Positions 16,741 to 25,215 of a DNA stretch of 64,000 nucleotides are shown here, in pieces. The first letter of the stretch is position 1, and each line of letters begins with the position of its first letter. The stretch comes from Streptomyces sp. NBC_01275. Lineage in GTDB: Bacteria > Actinomycetota > Actinomycetes > Streptomycetales > Streptomycetaceae. The stretch is taken from positions 6,634,001-6,698,000 of the forward strand of contig NZ_JAPEOZ010000001.1 in NCBI RefSeq assembly GCF_026340655.1. The letters are read 5' to 3'. The notes beneath the pieces were generated by a model. It saw nothing but the letters and a program-made list of their open reading frames with translations, searched no databases and had not been told where the DNA came from. A program made the position numbers and the translations under genes.

Positions 16741-17658
16741 TCAGGCGTCCTTTCCGAGGGTCTCGGCGACGGCTGTCGGCAGCCAGCGCCGGGCGTCGCC
16801 GAAGGCGAAGCCGAGCTTCGTGGCACGGGAGTTGTCCATGCCGTAGGAGCGGAAGAAGGAGAACGGCGAGACCTCGCCCACTTCGACCTCCTGGAAGGAG
16901 ACCGGCTCGCCGCCGGGCACCCGAGCCGCCACCGCCGCCACCAGTTCGTCCGTGGTCAGCGGGCCGTGGGACGCCGCGTTGACCGGGCCCGCGAAGTCCT
17001 CGCCCACCGCCCAGAACAGGAAGTCGGCGATCTCCTCGACATGGATGTACGTCGCCGGGTGGTTCACCGTCGGCACGGTGATCGGCTCGCCGGCGCGGAT
17101 GCGGGAGGCGTAGTGCTCCAGCCGTCCGGTGAAGTCGTCGTCCCCGCCCAGGACATGGGCGACGCGCACGGCGACGTAGGGGAACGCGGGGTCCGCCGCG
17201 AACACGGCCTCCGCCTGCCTCTTGCCCTCGCCGTAGTGGGCATCGAGGAACTCCGGTTCGTCCCAGGGGAGTTCCAGGTCCACGGTCACGCTCAGCGGAT
17301 CGACGTCGGTCTCCCGCACCGGCGCGAGGGAGTCCTCGTGCTCGTACACCTCGACCGTCGACGTCATCACATAGCGGCGGGCGCGGCCGGCGAAGACCCG
17401 GCGGGCGACGGTCGCCTGGCGCGGGGTGTAGCAGACCTGGTCGACGACGACGTCGAAGGTGCGGGAACCGAGGGCCGAGTTCAGCGCCGTCTCGTCGTCG
17501 CGGTCGGCGACCAGGTGGACCGCGCCCGGGGGCGGGGCCGACGAGCCGCGGTTCAGCACCGTCACCCGGTCCCCGGCGGCCAGGAGCCGTGCGATGAGCC
17601 GCTTGCCGAAATAGCGGTTTCCCCCGATGACCAAGACCTCTCGTTTCTCCATGGTCAT
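16741..17658 (-). CDS. NAD-dependent epimerase/reductase family protein
   Basis: A 305-residue atypical short-chain dehydrogenase. The Rossmann motif is VLVIGGNRYFGKRL (about residues 8-21), and the catalytic-type YGEGK motif is near residue 150. The TYIHVEEIADFL segment is typical of extended epimerases. ATG 17656-17658 has GGAAG 5 bases upstream and is preferred to the ATG two codons later. It is transcribed with the aldo/keto reductase, and divergent from the Lrp regulator with only 39 bases between starts, so Lrp may control it. The substrate is unknown, probably a nucleotide sugar or small carbonyl compound. Confidence 0.87.
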   Translation of the reverse strand: MTMEKREVLVIGGNRYFGKRLIARLLAAGDRVTVLNRGSSAPPPGAVHLVADRDDETALNSALGSRTFDVVVDQVCYTPRQATVARRVFAGRARRYVMTSTVEVYEHEDSLAPVRETDVDPLSVTVDLELPWDEPEFLDAHYGEGKRQAEAVFAADPAFPYVAVRVAHVLGGDDDFTGRLEHYASRIRAGEPITVPTVNHPATYIHVEEIADFLFWAVGEDFAGPVNAASHGPLTTDELVAAVAARVPGGEPVSFQEVEVGEVSPFSFFRSYGMDNSRATKLGFAFGDARRWLPTAVAETLGKDA

Positions 17659-17697
17659 AATTCTTCCGGTCCGCATGGGTGTTCTGAAGGGGGAGAC

Positions 17698-18207
17698 ATG
17701 GGAGTTCCGGCCGCCGCACCGAAAGAACCACGGCAGCTGCGAGGCGCAGCCAGGGAAACGTCGGTGGCCTTCGACGGGCTGGACCGGCAGATCCTCCGGC
17801 TTCTGCAGACCGACGGCCGGATCAAGCTCAGCGAGCTGGGGCGACGCGTCCGGCTGAGCCCGGCGGCGGTCACCGAGCGGGTGCGCCGACTGGAGAGCGC
17901 GGGCGTGATCAGCGGCTACGGCGCCCAGGTCGTCCCCGGCCGGCTCGGTTACGGCATCCAGGCGTTCATCCGGGTCAACCCGCACGGCGGCTACAACCTG
18001 AAGCACCCCAGGACCCTGGAGCTGATCGAGCGCCCCGAGATCACCGAGGTGCACCATGTCGTCGGCGAGGACTGCTGGCTCCTGAAGGTCGCCGTCCGGG
18101 ACACGGTCCACCTGGAGGAGGTCCTCGGGGAGATCTCCGCGCTCGGGCGGACCACGACGTCGATCGTGCTGACGTCGCCGGTGCCGCGGAAACCGCTCTT
18201 GCCCTGA
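17698..18207 (+). CDS. Lrp/AsnC family transcription regulator
   Basis: A 169-residue protein. An N-terminal helix-turn-helix (LDRQILRLLQTDGRIKLSEL and AAVTERVRRLESAGVI, about residues 28-72) is followed by the RAM/AsnC ligand and oligomerisation domain (about 80-160), with the EVHHVVGEDCWLLKV core. ATG 17698 has AAGGGGGA just upstream. It is divergent from the epimerase-reductase operon, the usual place for a target of such regulators. Its TGA stop is the first half of a palindrome in the next gene's promoter. The effector, probably an amino acid, is not predictable. Confidence 0.92.
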   Translation: MGVPAAAPKEPRQLRGAARETSVAFDGLDRQILRLLQTDGRIKLSELGRRVRLSPAAVTERVRRLESAGVISGYGAQVVPGRLGYGIQAFIRVNPHGGYNLKHPRTLELIERPEITEVHHVVGEDCWLLKVAVRDTVHLEEVLGEISALGRTTTSIVLTSPVPRKPLLP

Positions 18208-18236
18208 CGTCGACGTCAAGCCTTACGTTCGTAGGC
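18199..18236 (+). promoter_or_regulatory. MerR-type promoter with 19-bp spacer and operator palindrome
   Basis: TTGCCC (18199-18204) and TACGTT (18224-18229) are separated by 19 bases, the over-long spacing typical of MerR-controlled promoters. The spacer holds the perfect 14-base palindrome TGACGTCGACGTCA (18205-18218). The ATG of the MerR gene lies 7 bases after the -10, so the transcript should be leaderless. The promoter overlaps the end of the Lrp gene. Autoregulation is inferred. Confidence 0.7.
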
Positions 18237-18650
18237 ATGCGAATCGGCGAGCTGGCCGCACGGGCCGGGACCACGACGCGGGCTCTGCGGTACTACGAGT
18301 CGCGGGGGCTGCTGCCCGCGCGGCGCGGCGACAACGGGTACCGGACGTACGACGAGGACGATCTGAAGCTGCTGCGGCAGATCAGGACGCTGCAGGACTT
18401 CGGGTTCGACCTGGAGGAGACGCGGCCGTTCGTGGAGTGCCTGCGCGCCGGGCACCCGCAGGGCGACGCCTGCCCCGCCTCGCTCGCGGTCTACCGGCGC
18501 AAGCTGGACGAGCTCGACGCGCTGATCGGCGAGCTGCGGGCGGTGCGGGAGCAGGTCGCCGGGCAGCTCGTGCGCGCCGAGCTGGCCGCCGGCGCGCTGG
18601 TTCCGGGGAGTCCGGAACCCGGGTGCGAACTGGGAGGACAACAGCTGTGA
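18237..18650 (+). CDS. MerR family transcription regulator
   Basis: A 137-residue regulator. The MerR DNA-binding domain (MRIGELAARAGTTTRALRYYE, split here for description, residues 1-70) includes the RYYE and GYRTYDEDD signatures. A dimerisation helix follows, and three cysteines (68, 79 and 130) could bind metal or sense redox state, with CLRAGHPQGDAC as the local motif. The stop overlaps the thioredoxin start by 4 bases (GTGA), so the two are co-translated. The promoter has the 19-base spacer expected of its own family. The signal is unknown; coupling to thioredoxin suggests thiol or disulfide stress. Confidence 0.93.
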   Translation: MRIGELAARAGTTTRALRYYESRGLLPARRGDNGYRTYDEDDLKLLRQIRTLQDFGFDLEETRPFVECLRAGHPQGDACPASLAVYRRKLDELDALIGELRAVREQVAGQLVRAELAAGALVPGSPEPGCELGGQQL

Positions 18651-18979
18651 CCAAGGCGGTCGGAGTGCCCGAGGTGACGGACGCGGACTTCGCGGCGGAG
18701 GTGATCGACGCGGAGCTGCCGGTGCTGGTGGAGTTCACGGCCGACTGGTGTCCGCCGTGCCGGCAGATGGGGCCGGTGCTCAGCGCGCTGGCGGCGGAGG
18801 AGGGCGAGCGGCTGAAGGTGGTGCAACTGGACGTGGACGCCAACCCCGAGACCACGAACGCGTACAAGGTGCTGTCGATGCCGACCTTCATGGTCTTCCA
18901 GGGCGGCGAGCCCGTGAAGGCGATGGTGGGGGCCCGGCCGAAGCGGCGGCTGCTGGAGGAGCTGTCCGACGTGCTGTGA
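18647..18979 (+). CDS. Thioredoxin with WCPPC active site
   Basis: A 110-residue thioredoxin fold protein that reduces protein disulfides in the cytosol. The active site at residues 34-38 is WCPPC rather than WCGPC. The cis-proline loop SMPTFMVF and the conserved FTADW strand are present. There is no signal peptide. GTG 18647 overlaps the MerR stop, with GGGAGGA 9 bases upstream. A strong terminator follows. The CPPC centre usually changes redox potential relative to CGPC; its partner reductase is not in the window. Regulation with MerR suggests a stress-inducible accessory thioredoxin. Confidence 0.95.
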   Translation: MTKAVGVPEVTDADFAAEVIDAELPVLVEFTADWCPPCRQMGPVLSALAAEEGERLKVVQLDVDANPETTNAYKVLSMPTFMVFQGGEPVKAMVGARPKRRLLEELSDVL

Positions 18980-18997
18980 TCCCGGCAGGGAAAGAAG

Positions 18998-19029
18998 AAA
19001 TCCCCCGAGCAATTGCGCTCGGGGGATTT
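18998..19029 (+). terminator. Intrinsic terminator after thioredoxin
   Basis: A perfect 13-base stem (18998-19010 with 19017-19029), a 6-base AATTGC loop and a TTT end lie 18 bases after the stop. This is the clearest intrinsic terminator in the window. Confidence 0.92.
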
Positions 19030-19051
19030 CTCTGCGTATATTCAATGATTC

Positions 19052-19075
19052 GCGACTTCAGGATAATCGAGTCGC
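19052..19075. promoter_or_regulatory. AT-rich leader with inverted repeat before the helicase
   Basis: GCGACT (19052-19057) and AGTCGC (19070-19075) form a 6-base dyad around GATAAT, which is a good -10 match at 19062-19067. The whole 19030-19117 stretch is AT-rich for this genome. A promoter overlapped by an operator is plausible; no -35 is obvious. Confidence 0.4.
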
Positions 19076-19117
19076 AAAGAAGTTCACTGAGCGCAGTATA
19101 TCCGGCCGGGAGCGGAA

Positions 19118-21382
19118 TTGTCAAACACCGACTTTCCAGATAGTGAATTGCGGGATGAGCAGGAATTCATCGACGCCCTGTACACCCGCGTGGACGCCCT
19201 GCGCGGCCACACCGAGGCCGCGGTCACCGACGCGCTCGCCCAGGGCGTCGCGCCCATGCAGGCCCGCCTGGAACGGGACATCCTCGTCGCCGAGCGCTCC
19301 GGGCTGCTGGCCGCGCTGAACGCGGTGGACGGCTCCCTCTGCTTCGGCCGCATCGACCTCACCTCGGGCGCCCGCCACCACATCGGCCGGATCGGCCTGC
19401 GCACCGAGGACGCCGAGCGCACGCCGTTCCTCATCGACTGGCGGGCCGACGTCGCCCGCCCCTTCTACCTGGCCACCGGGCACACCCCGATGGGCCTGCG
19501 CCGCCGCCGGCACCTCACCACCTCCGGCCGCCGGGTCACCGCCCTGCACGACGAGATCCTCGACCTCGGCGACGCCACCCGCACCGGCCACGAGGACCCC
19601 ACCGGCGACGCCGTCCTGCTCGCCGCGCTCGACTCCGCGCGCACCGGCCGGATGAGCGACATCGTGCAGACCATCCAGGCCGAACAGGACGAGATCATCC
19701 GGGCCCCGCACCGCGGGGTGCTGGTCGTCGAGGGCGGCCCGGGCACCGGCAAGACCGCCGTCGCCCTGCACCGCGCCGCCTATCTCCTCTACGAGCACCG
19801 GGAACTGCTCGCCCGGCGCGCCGTCCTCATCGTCGGCCCCAACCCCGCCTTCCTCGGCTACATCGGCGAGGTGCTCCCCTCACTGGGCGAGACCGGCGTG
19901 CTGCTGGCGACGGTCGGCGAGCTCTACCCGGGCGTACGGGCCACGGCGACGGACACCCCCCAGGCGGCCGCGGTGAAGGGCCGCGCCGCGATGGCGGACG
20001 TGCTCGCCGCCGTCGTACGCGACCGGCAGGCGCTGCCCGATCCGGTGCTCGCCATCGAGCACGACCGCGAGGTCCTGATGCTCGACGACGGACTGGTGGG
20101 CATGGCCCGCGAGCGCACCCGGGCCGTCAACCTGCCGCACAACGCGGCCCGCGAGCACTTCGAGGGCCACATCCTCAACACGCTGACGGACATGGTCGCC
20201 GAGCGCATCGGCACGGACCCCTACGACGGCTCGAACATGCTGGACGCCAGCGACATCACCCAGATCCGCGACGAGCTCGCCGAGAACCCCGAAGTATGGT
20301 CCGCCATCGACCGGCTGTGGCCGCGGATCACCCCCCAGCGCCTGGTCGCCGACTTCCTCGCCCACCCCGAGGAGTACGTCGGCGACGAGGACGCCGCCGC
20401 GATCCGCCGGCCGGTGACCCGGGCGTGGACCGTCGCGGACGTGCCGCTGCTCGACGAGGCGGCCGAACTGCTCGGCGAGGACGACCGGGTGGCCCGGGCG
20501 CTGGCGGAGCGGGAGCGCGAGACGCAGGTCGCCTTCGCGCAGGGCGTCCTCGACGTCTCCTACGCCTCCCGCACCTACGAGTTCGAGGACAAGGAGGACG
20601 GCGACCCCGACGGCTCCGAGGTGCTGTCCGCGCACGACATCATCGACGCCGAACGGTTCGCCGAACGGCACGAGGAGGACGACCACCGCAGCGCCGCCGA
20701 GCGCGCGGCGGCCGACCGGACCTGGGCGTTCGGGCACATCATCGTCGACGAGGCGCAGGAGCTGTCGCCGATGGCGTGGCGGCTGCTCATGCGGCGCAGC
20801 CCGACCCGCTCGATGACCCTGGTCGGCGACCCGGCGCAGACCGCGGAGGCGGCCGGCGTCGGCTCCTGGTCGGACATCCTCGCCCCCTATGTCGAGGACC
20901 GCTGGGAGCACACCCGGCTCGGCGTCAACTACCGCACCCCGGCCGAGATCATGGAGGTCGCGGCAGCGGTGGTGCGCGCCCAGGACCCCGGCTTCGAGCC
21001 GCCGAGCTCCGTCCGCTCCACCGGCGTACGGCCCTGGGCGCGCGCCGCCGACGGCGACCTGCCCGGCGCGGTCGCCGAGGCGGTGGCCGAGCTGACCCCC
21101 GCCGAGGGGCGGCTCGCGGTGATCGCGCCGCGCGCCCTGCATCGCGCACTGGCCGCCCGGCTCGACGGGGTGCGCGCGGGTGCGGAGCCGGACCTGACCC
21201 GGACCGTCGTCCTGCTGGACCCCCGCCAGTCCAAGGGCCTGGAGTTCGACTCCGTCCTCGTCGTCGAACCCGCGCGGTACGGAGCCAGCGATCTGTACGT
21301 CGCCCTGACCCGGGCCACCCAGCGGCTCGGGATCGTCCACGGCGAGGAACTGCCGACGGCGCTGGCCAAGGCCCTCGGGTAG
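19118..21382 (+). CDS. HelD-type RNA polymerase recycling helicase
   Basis: A 754-residue superfamily 1 helicase-like ATPase related to HelD. Walker A is GGPGTGKT (206-213), and later motifs are IIVDEAQELSP (Walker B), GDPAQT, GVNYRTPAEI, SKGLEFDSVLVVEP and YVALTRATQRL. The N-terminal region with coiled-coil character (DEQEFIDALYTRVDALR) matches the HelD arm that enters the polymerase. Actinobacterial HelD proteins release RNA polymerase from DNA; some (HelR) protect it from rifamycins. The start is an unusual TTG at 19118, preferred because GGGAG sits 5 bases upstream; no in-frame ATG occurs for 46 codons. No rifamycin-associated element was seen upstream. Confidence 0.93.
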   Translation: MSNTDFPDSELRDEQEFIDALYTRVDALRGHTEAAVTDALAQGVAPMQARLERDILVAERSGLLAALNAVDGSLCFGRIDLTSGARHHIGRIGLRTEDAERTPFLIDWRADVARPFYLATGHTPMGLRRRRHLTTSGRRVTALHDEILDLGDATRTGHEDPTGDAVLLAALDSARTGRMSDIVQTIQAEQDEIIRAPHRGVLVVEGGPGTGKTAVALHRAAYLLYEHRELLARRAVLIVGPNPAFLGYIGEVLPSLGETGVLLATVGELYPGVRATATDTPQAAAVKGRAAMADVLAAVVRDRQALPDPVLAIEHDREVLMLDDGLVGMARERTRAVNLPHNAAREHFEGHILNTLTDMVAERIGTDPYDGSNMLDASDITQIRDELAENPEVWSAIDRLWPRITPQRLVADFLAHPEEYVGDEDAAAIRRPVTRAWTVADVPLLDEAAELLGEDDRVARALAERERETQVAFAQGVLDVSYASRTYEFEDKEDGDPDGSEVLSAHDIIDAERFAERHEEDDHRSAAERAAADRTWAFGHIIVDEAQELSPMAWRLLMRRSPTRSMTLVGDPAQTAEAAGVGSWSDILAPYVEDRWEHTRLGVNYRTPAEIMEVAAAVVRAQDPGFEPPSSVRSTGVRPWARAADGDLPGAVAEAVAELTPAEGRLAVIAPRALHRALAARLDGVRAGAEPDLTRTVVLLDPRQSKGLEFDSVLVVEPARYGASDLYVALTRATQRLGIVHGEELPTALAKALG

Positions 21383-21402
21383 TCCCCGGGCAGTCCCGGG
21401 GA
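21383..21402 (+). terminator. Weak hairpin after the helicase gene
   Basis: TCCCCGGG and CCCGGGGA (8-base stem, CAGT loop) begin directly after the stop codon. There is no T run, so terminator activity is uncertain. Confidence 0.4.
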
Positions 21403-21513
21403 GGAGCTCGGGCGGGCCCGGGGCAGTCCTCGGAGTAACGCAGGATCACCAAGACGTAACAGTTCACGCCGTGATCACTGCGCGTGCACGGCCGGTGCGG
21501 TAAGCGTGGCGGT

Positions 21514-22914
21514 ATGGAAGCGCACCCCCACGCCCTCGCACCGGCCGACAGTCCCGCACTCGGCTCGCTGCCCGTGGAACCCCTGCTCACCGCGGAGTTC
21601 GACGCGGACCCCGGCGCGGTGTACCGGCGGCTGCGGCGTACGTACGGCCCCGTGGCCCCCGTCGGCCTCATGGGCGTACCGGTGTGGCTCGTGCTGGACT
21701 ACCGGGAGGTCCTGGAGGTCCTGCGCAACGAGAGCCTGTGGCGGCGCGACGTCCGTTGCTGGCGCGCCCGGGCGCAGGGCGAACTGCCGCCCGACTGGCC
21801 GCTGCTGGCCGGCTACGAGGTACGGCAGATGATGTTCATGGACGAGGAGGAGCACCGGGCGGCCCGCCGCACCCACCACGCGGCCCTGCGCCCCTTCCAG
21901 GACGCCAGGACCCCCGAGGGCTGGGAGCTGCGCTCCGCCGTGGCCCGGTACGCCGACGAACTCGTCGCCCTGCTGGCCGCCGAGTCGGGCCGTACCGGCT
22001 TCGCCGACCTGAGCGCGCAGTACACCCGGCCGCTGCTGCTGATGGTCACCACCAAGCTGTTCGGCTGCCCGGTCGAGCTGGGCGACGAACTGGTCATGGA
22101 CCTGTGGCGGATGCTCGACGGAGGCCCCGACGCGGGCCCCGCCACGGGGAGGGCGCTGGCCGCCTTCACCCGGCTCGCCGCCCACCGCCGTGCGGTGCCC
22201 GGCGACGACCTCACCTCGTACCTGTTGCTGGCCGATCCCGACCTCAGCGACGAGCAGCTCGGCCGGGAACTGTTCATGAACGCCGTCTACCTCAACGACA
22301 TCACCGGCAACATGGTCCTCAACACCCTGCTGGAGGTGCTGCGCGGCAACGCCACGGTCCGCCGCAGCCTCTCCGCCGGGCAGCTGGGCGAGACCGTGAA
22401 CCGGGCGGCCCTCGCCAACCCGCCGGTCGCCAACATGTGCTTCCGGTTCGCCGCGCGGGACGTGCCGCTGGGCGGGTTCTGGATCCGGGCCGGCGACATC
22501 GTGTCCCCGTCCGCCGCGGCCGCCCACCAGGACCTGCTGGCCATCGGCTCCTCCCACATGGTCGGCTCCACCGTCTCCACCCGCGCCCATCTGGGCTGGG
22601 GCGCGGGCCCGCACCAGTGTCCCAGCGCGGCCCGCGAACTCGGCTCGCTGATCGTCACCACCGCCGTGGGCCGCGTCTTCGACCACTTCACCCAGGCCGA
22701 ACTGACCCTCCCGCACGACCAGTTGCCCTGGCGCTCGGGCCCGGTGGTACGAGGCCTGAAGGTGCTGCCGGTCCGCTACGCACTGAACCCCGCCCTCACC
22801 CCCGCCCACCGGAGCGGCGAACTCGTCCCGGCGGGCGACGCCCCGACGGGCGGCGACCGGCAGGCCAGGGGGCTGCTGGCGGCCCTGCGCAGGCTGATGT
22901 TCGGGGGCGGCTGA
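21514..22914 (+). CDS. Cytochrome P450 lacking the ExxR motif (conservon/CYP157-like)
   Basis: A 466-residue soluble P450. The heme-binding loop LGWGAGPHQCPSA (360-372) keeps the thiolate Cys369. The K-helix, normally ExxR, reads ETVNR (293-297), so Glu and Arg are out of register. The I-helix NDITGNMVLN lacks the usual acid-alcohol pair. The N-terminal region (VYRRLRRTYGPVAPVGL, DYREVLEVLR and RDVRCWRA) resembles conservon-associated P450s. CYP157 is the known family without ExxR, and this may be a relative. ATG 21514 was chosen for position; the ribosome site is weak. No ferredoxin or conservon genes adjoin. The substrate is unknown and catalysis may be altered or lost. Confidence 0.88.
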   Translation: MEAHPHALAPADSPALGSLPVEPLLTAEFDADPGAVYRRLRRTYGPVAPVGLMGVPVWLVLDYREVLEVLRNESLWRRDVRCWRARAQGELPPDWPLLAGYEVRQMMFMDEEEHRAARRTHHAALRPFQDARTPEGWELRSAVARYADELVALLAAESGRTGFADLSAQYTRPLLLMVTTKLFGCPVELGDELVMDLWRMLDGGPDAGPATGRALAAFTRLAAHRRAVPGDDLTSYLLLADPDLSDEQLGRELFMNAVYLNDITGNMVLNTLLEVLRGNATVRRSLSAGQLGETVNRAALANPPVANMCFRFAARDVPLGGFWIRAGDIVSPSAAAAHQDLLAIGSSHMVGSTVSTRAHLGWGAGPHQCPSAARELGSLIVTTAVGRVFDHFTQAELTLPHDQLPWRSGPVVRGLKVLPVRYALNPALTPAHRSGELVPAGDAPTGGDRQARGLLAALRRLMFGGG

Positions 22915-22936
22915 CGTCCGGGGGCGGCGGCGGGGC

Positions 22937-25150
22937 CTAGGCAGGCCGCAGCCACACCGTCGCGAGCGGGGGCAGGGTGAGGCGGAGGCTCGCCGGGCGG
23001 CCGTGCCAGGGCTGGGGCTCGGGCTTGAGCGGGTCGGACCGGGCGACGCCGCTGCCGCCGTACGCCGTCGCGTCCGTGTTGAGGTCCTCGTGCCAGGCGA
23101 GGACGTCGTCGGGGACGCCCAGGCGGTAGTCGTGGCGGACGACGGGGGAGAAGTTGGAGACGGACAGGAGGGGGGAGCCCTCGACGTCGTAGCGGAGGAA
23201 GGCGAAGACGTTGTCCTCGGCCGCGTCGCCGACCACCCACTGGAAGCCGGCCGGGTCGGTGTCCCGCTGCCACAGGGCGGGGGTCCGCCGGTAGCCGGCG
23301 TTGAGGTCGCGCACCAGGTCGCGAACGCCGCGGTGGTCGGCCTCCGCCCCGTAGGCGGGGTCCAGCAGCCACCAGTCGGGGCCGTGCGCCTCGGACCACT
23401 CCGCGCCCTGGGCGAACTCCTGCCCCATGAAGAGGAGCTGCTTGCCCGGATGGGCCCACATGAACGCGAGGTAGGCCCGCAGGTCGGCGCGCTGCTGCCA
23501 CCAGTCGCCCGGCATCTTCGACACCAGGGAGCGCTTGCCGTGCACGACCTCGTCGTGGGAGATCGGCAGGACGTAGTTCTCGCTGTAGGCGTACACCATC
23601 GAGAACGTCATCTCGTGGTGGTGGTATCTGCGGTGCACCGGCTCATGGCTCAGATACGCGAGCGAGTCGTGCATCCAGCCCATGTTCCACTTCAGCCCGA
23701 AACCGAGCCCCCCGAAGCCGCTCGGGCCCGGAAGGTGCGTGGCCCGGGTGACGCCGTCCCAGGCCGTCGACTCCTCCGCGATCGTGACGACGCCCGGACT
23801 GCGCCGGTAGACCGTCGCGTTCATCTCCTGGAGGAACGCCACCGCGTCCAGGTTCTCCCGGCCGCCGTGCTCGTTCGGGGTCCACTGGCCCGGCTCGCGC
23901 GAGTAGTCGAGGTAGAGCATCGAGGCCACGGCGTCCACCCGCAGGCCGTCGATGTGGAACTCCTCGCACCAGTAGGTGGCGTTGGCCACCAGGAAGTTGC
24001 GCACCTCGCGCCGCCCGAAGTCGAACTCCAGCGTCCCCCAGTCGGGATGGGCGGCGCGCAGCGGGTCGGAGTGCTCGTACAGCGGACGCCCGTCGAACTC
24101 GGCCAGCGCCCAGTCGTCGCGCGGGAAGTGCGCCGGCACCCAGTCCATGAGCACCCCGACGCCCGCCTGGTGCAGGGCGTCGACCAGGTACTTGAAGTCG
24201 TCCGGCGTGCCGAGCCGGGCCGTGGGCGCGTAGAACCCGGTGACCTGATACCCCCAGGAGCCGCCGAACGGATGCTCCGCGACCGGCATCAGCTCGACAT
24301 GCGTGAAGCCCAGGTCCTTGACGTACGCCGGGAGCTGATCGGCCAGTTGACGGTACGTCAGTCCCGGTCGCCAGGAGGGGAGATGGACCTCGTATATGGA
24401 GAAGGGCGCTTCGTGTACGGGGAGTTCGGCGCGCCGCGCCAGCCACTCCTCGTCGCCCCACGTGTAGTGCGAGGCCGTCACGATCGACGAGGTGCTCGGG
24501 GGGACCTCCGTGCGCCGGGCCAGCGGATCGGCGCGCAGGGTGTGCGAGCCGTCGGGGCGGGTGATGTCGAACTTGTACAGCTCGCCCTCGCCCAGCCCCG
24601 GCACGAACAGCTCCCACACCCCCGAGGAGCCGAGCGAACGCATCGGATGCCCGGTGCCGTCCCAGAAGTTGAAGGCCCCGGCCAGCCGCACCCCGCGCGC
24701 GTTCGGAGCCCACACCGCGAACCGGGTGCCGCTCACGCCCTCGTGGACCGTCGGGTGCGCGCCGAGCACCGTCCACAGCTCCTCGTGCCGGCCCTCGCCG
24801 AGCAGATGCAGGTCCAGATCGCCCAGCGTGGGCAGGAAGCGGTACGCGTCCGCGAGCTCCACGGCCGCGTCGTCGTACGCCACCAGAAGCCGGTAGTCCG
24901 GGACCTCCGTCAGGGGCGCCAGCGCCGAGAAGAAGCCGTCGCCGTCGTCGTGCAGCTCGGCGCGCAGCTCCCCCGCGACGACGGTGACGGACCGCGCGTA
25001 CGGGCGCAACGCCCGGAAGACGACCCCGCCGGGCGCCGGATGCGCGCCGAGCACGGCGTGCGGGTCGTGATGCGTGCCGGCCAGCAGCCGCTCGCGGTCG
25101 ACAGCTTCGGCTGCTGTCGTGCCTGTCGCCTTCTTCTTCGGGGGAGTCAC
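22937..25150 (-). CDS. glgB: 1,4-alpha-glucan branching enzyme
   Basis: Introduces alpha-1,6 branches into linear alpha-1,4-glucan. The 737-residue protein has an N-terminal glycogen-binding extension (about 25-120), a CBM48 domain (about 125-215), a GH13 barrel (about 240-620) and a C-terminal beta domain. Catalytic segments are [12 protein letters not shown] (nucleophile Asp), TIAEESTAW (acid Glu) and [10 protein letters not shown] (transition-state Asp). It starts at GTG 25148-25150. As the last gene of the glgE-treS-mak-glgB group, it branches the polymer made by GlgE. The gap from mak is 54 bases and holds short repeats. Confidence 0.97.
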   Translation of the reverse strand: MTPPKKKATGTTAAEAVDRERLLAGTHHDPHAVLGAHPAPGGVVFRALRPYARSVTVVAGELRAELHDDGDGFFSALAPLTEVPDYRLLVAYDDAAVELADAYRFLPTLGDLDLHLLGEGRHEELWTVLGAHPTVHEGVSGTRFAVWAPNARGVRLAGAFNFWDGTGHPMRSLGSSGVWELFVPGLGEGELYKFDITRPDGSHTLRADPLARRTEVPPSTSSIVTASHYTWGDEEWLARRAELPVHEAPFSIYEVHLPSWRPGLTYRQLADQLPAYVKDLGFTHVELMPVAEHPFGGSWGYQVTGFYAPTARLGTPDDFKYLVDALHQAGVGVLMDWVPAHFPRDDWALAEFDGRPLYEHSDPLRAAHPDWGTLEFDFGRREVRNFLVANATYWCEEFHIDGLRVDAVASMLYLDYSREPGQWTPNEHGGRENLDAVAFLQEMNATVYRRSPGVVTIAEESTAWDGVTRATHLPGPSGFGGLGFGLKWNMGWMHDSLAYLSHEPVHRRYHHHEMTFSMVYAYSENYVLPISHDEVVHGKRSLVSKMPGDWWQQRADLRAYLAFMWAHPGKQLLFMGQEFAQGAEWSEAHGPDWWLLDPAYGAEADHRGVRDLVRDLNAGYRRTPALWQRDTDPAGFQWVVGDAAEDNVFAFLRYDVEGSPLLSVSNFSPVVRHDYRLGVPDDVLAWHEDLNTDATAYGGSGVARSDPLKPEPQPWHGRPASLRLTLPPLATVWLRPA

Positions 25151-25159
25151 GTGCGGGTT

Positions 25160-25215
25160 CTCCTCAGTGGCAGGTCAGGACAGGGCCGATCAGGGCAGGG
25201 CCGGTCAGGGCAGGT
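25160..25215. repeat. Degenerate GGTCAGGGCAGG-type repeats between mak and glgB
   Basis: Several imperfect copies of a roughly 14-16-base unit (GTCAGGACAGGGCC, ATCAGGGCAGGGCC, GTCAGGGCAGG) fill the mak-glgB gap and run into the mak stop codon. Confidence 0.6.

Noticed and set aside
16594..17697. Long N-terminal extension of the Lrp regulator
   Set aside because: It is an antisense shadow of the epimerase gene; the ATG at 17698 has a strong ribosome site and gives a normal-length regulator.
19030..19117. Rifamycin-associated element upstream of the helicase
   Set aside because: The dyad found (GCGACT/AGTCGC) does not resemble the GGGGCTTGC-type inverted repeat I remember for that element.
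19880..21340. 486-codon open frame antisense to the HelD-type helicase
   Set aside because: High-GC genomes give long open frames opposite real genes. The encoded sequence is Gly/Arg/Asp/Val low complexity with no domain, while the sense strand has all helicase motifs.
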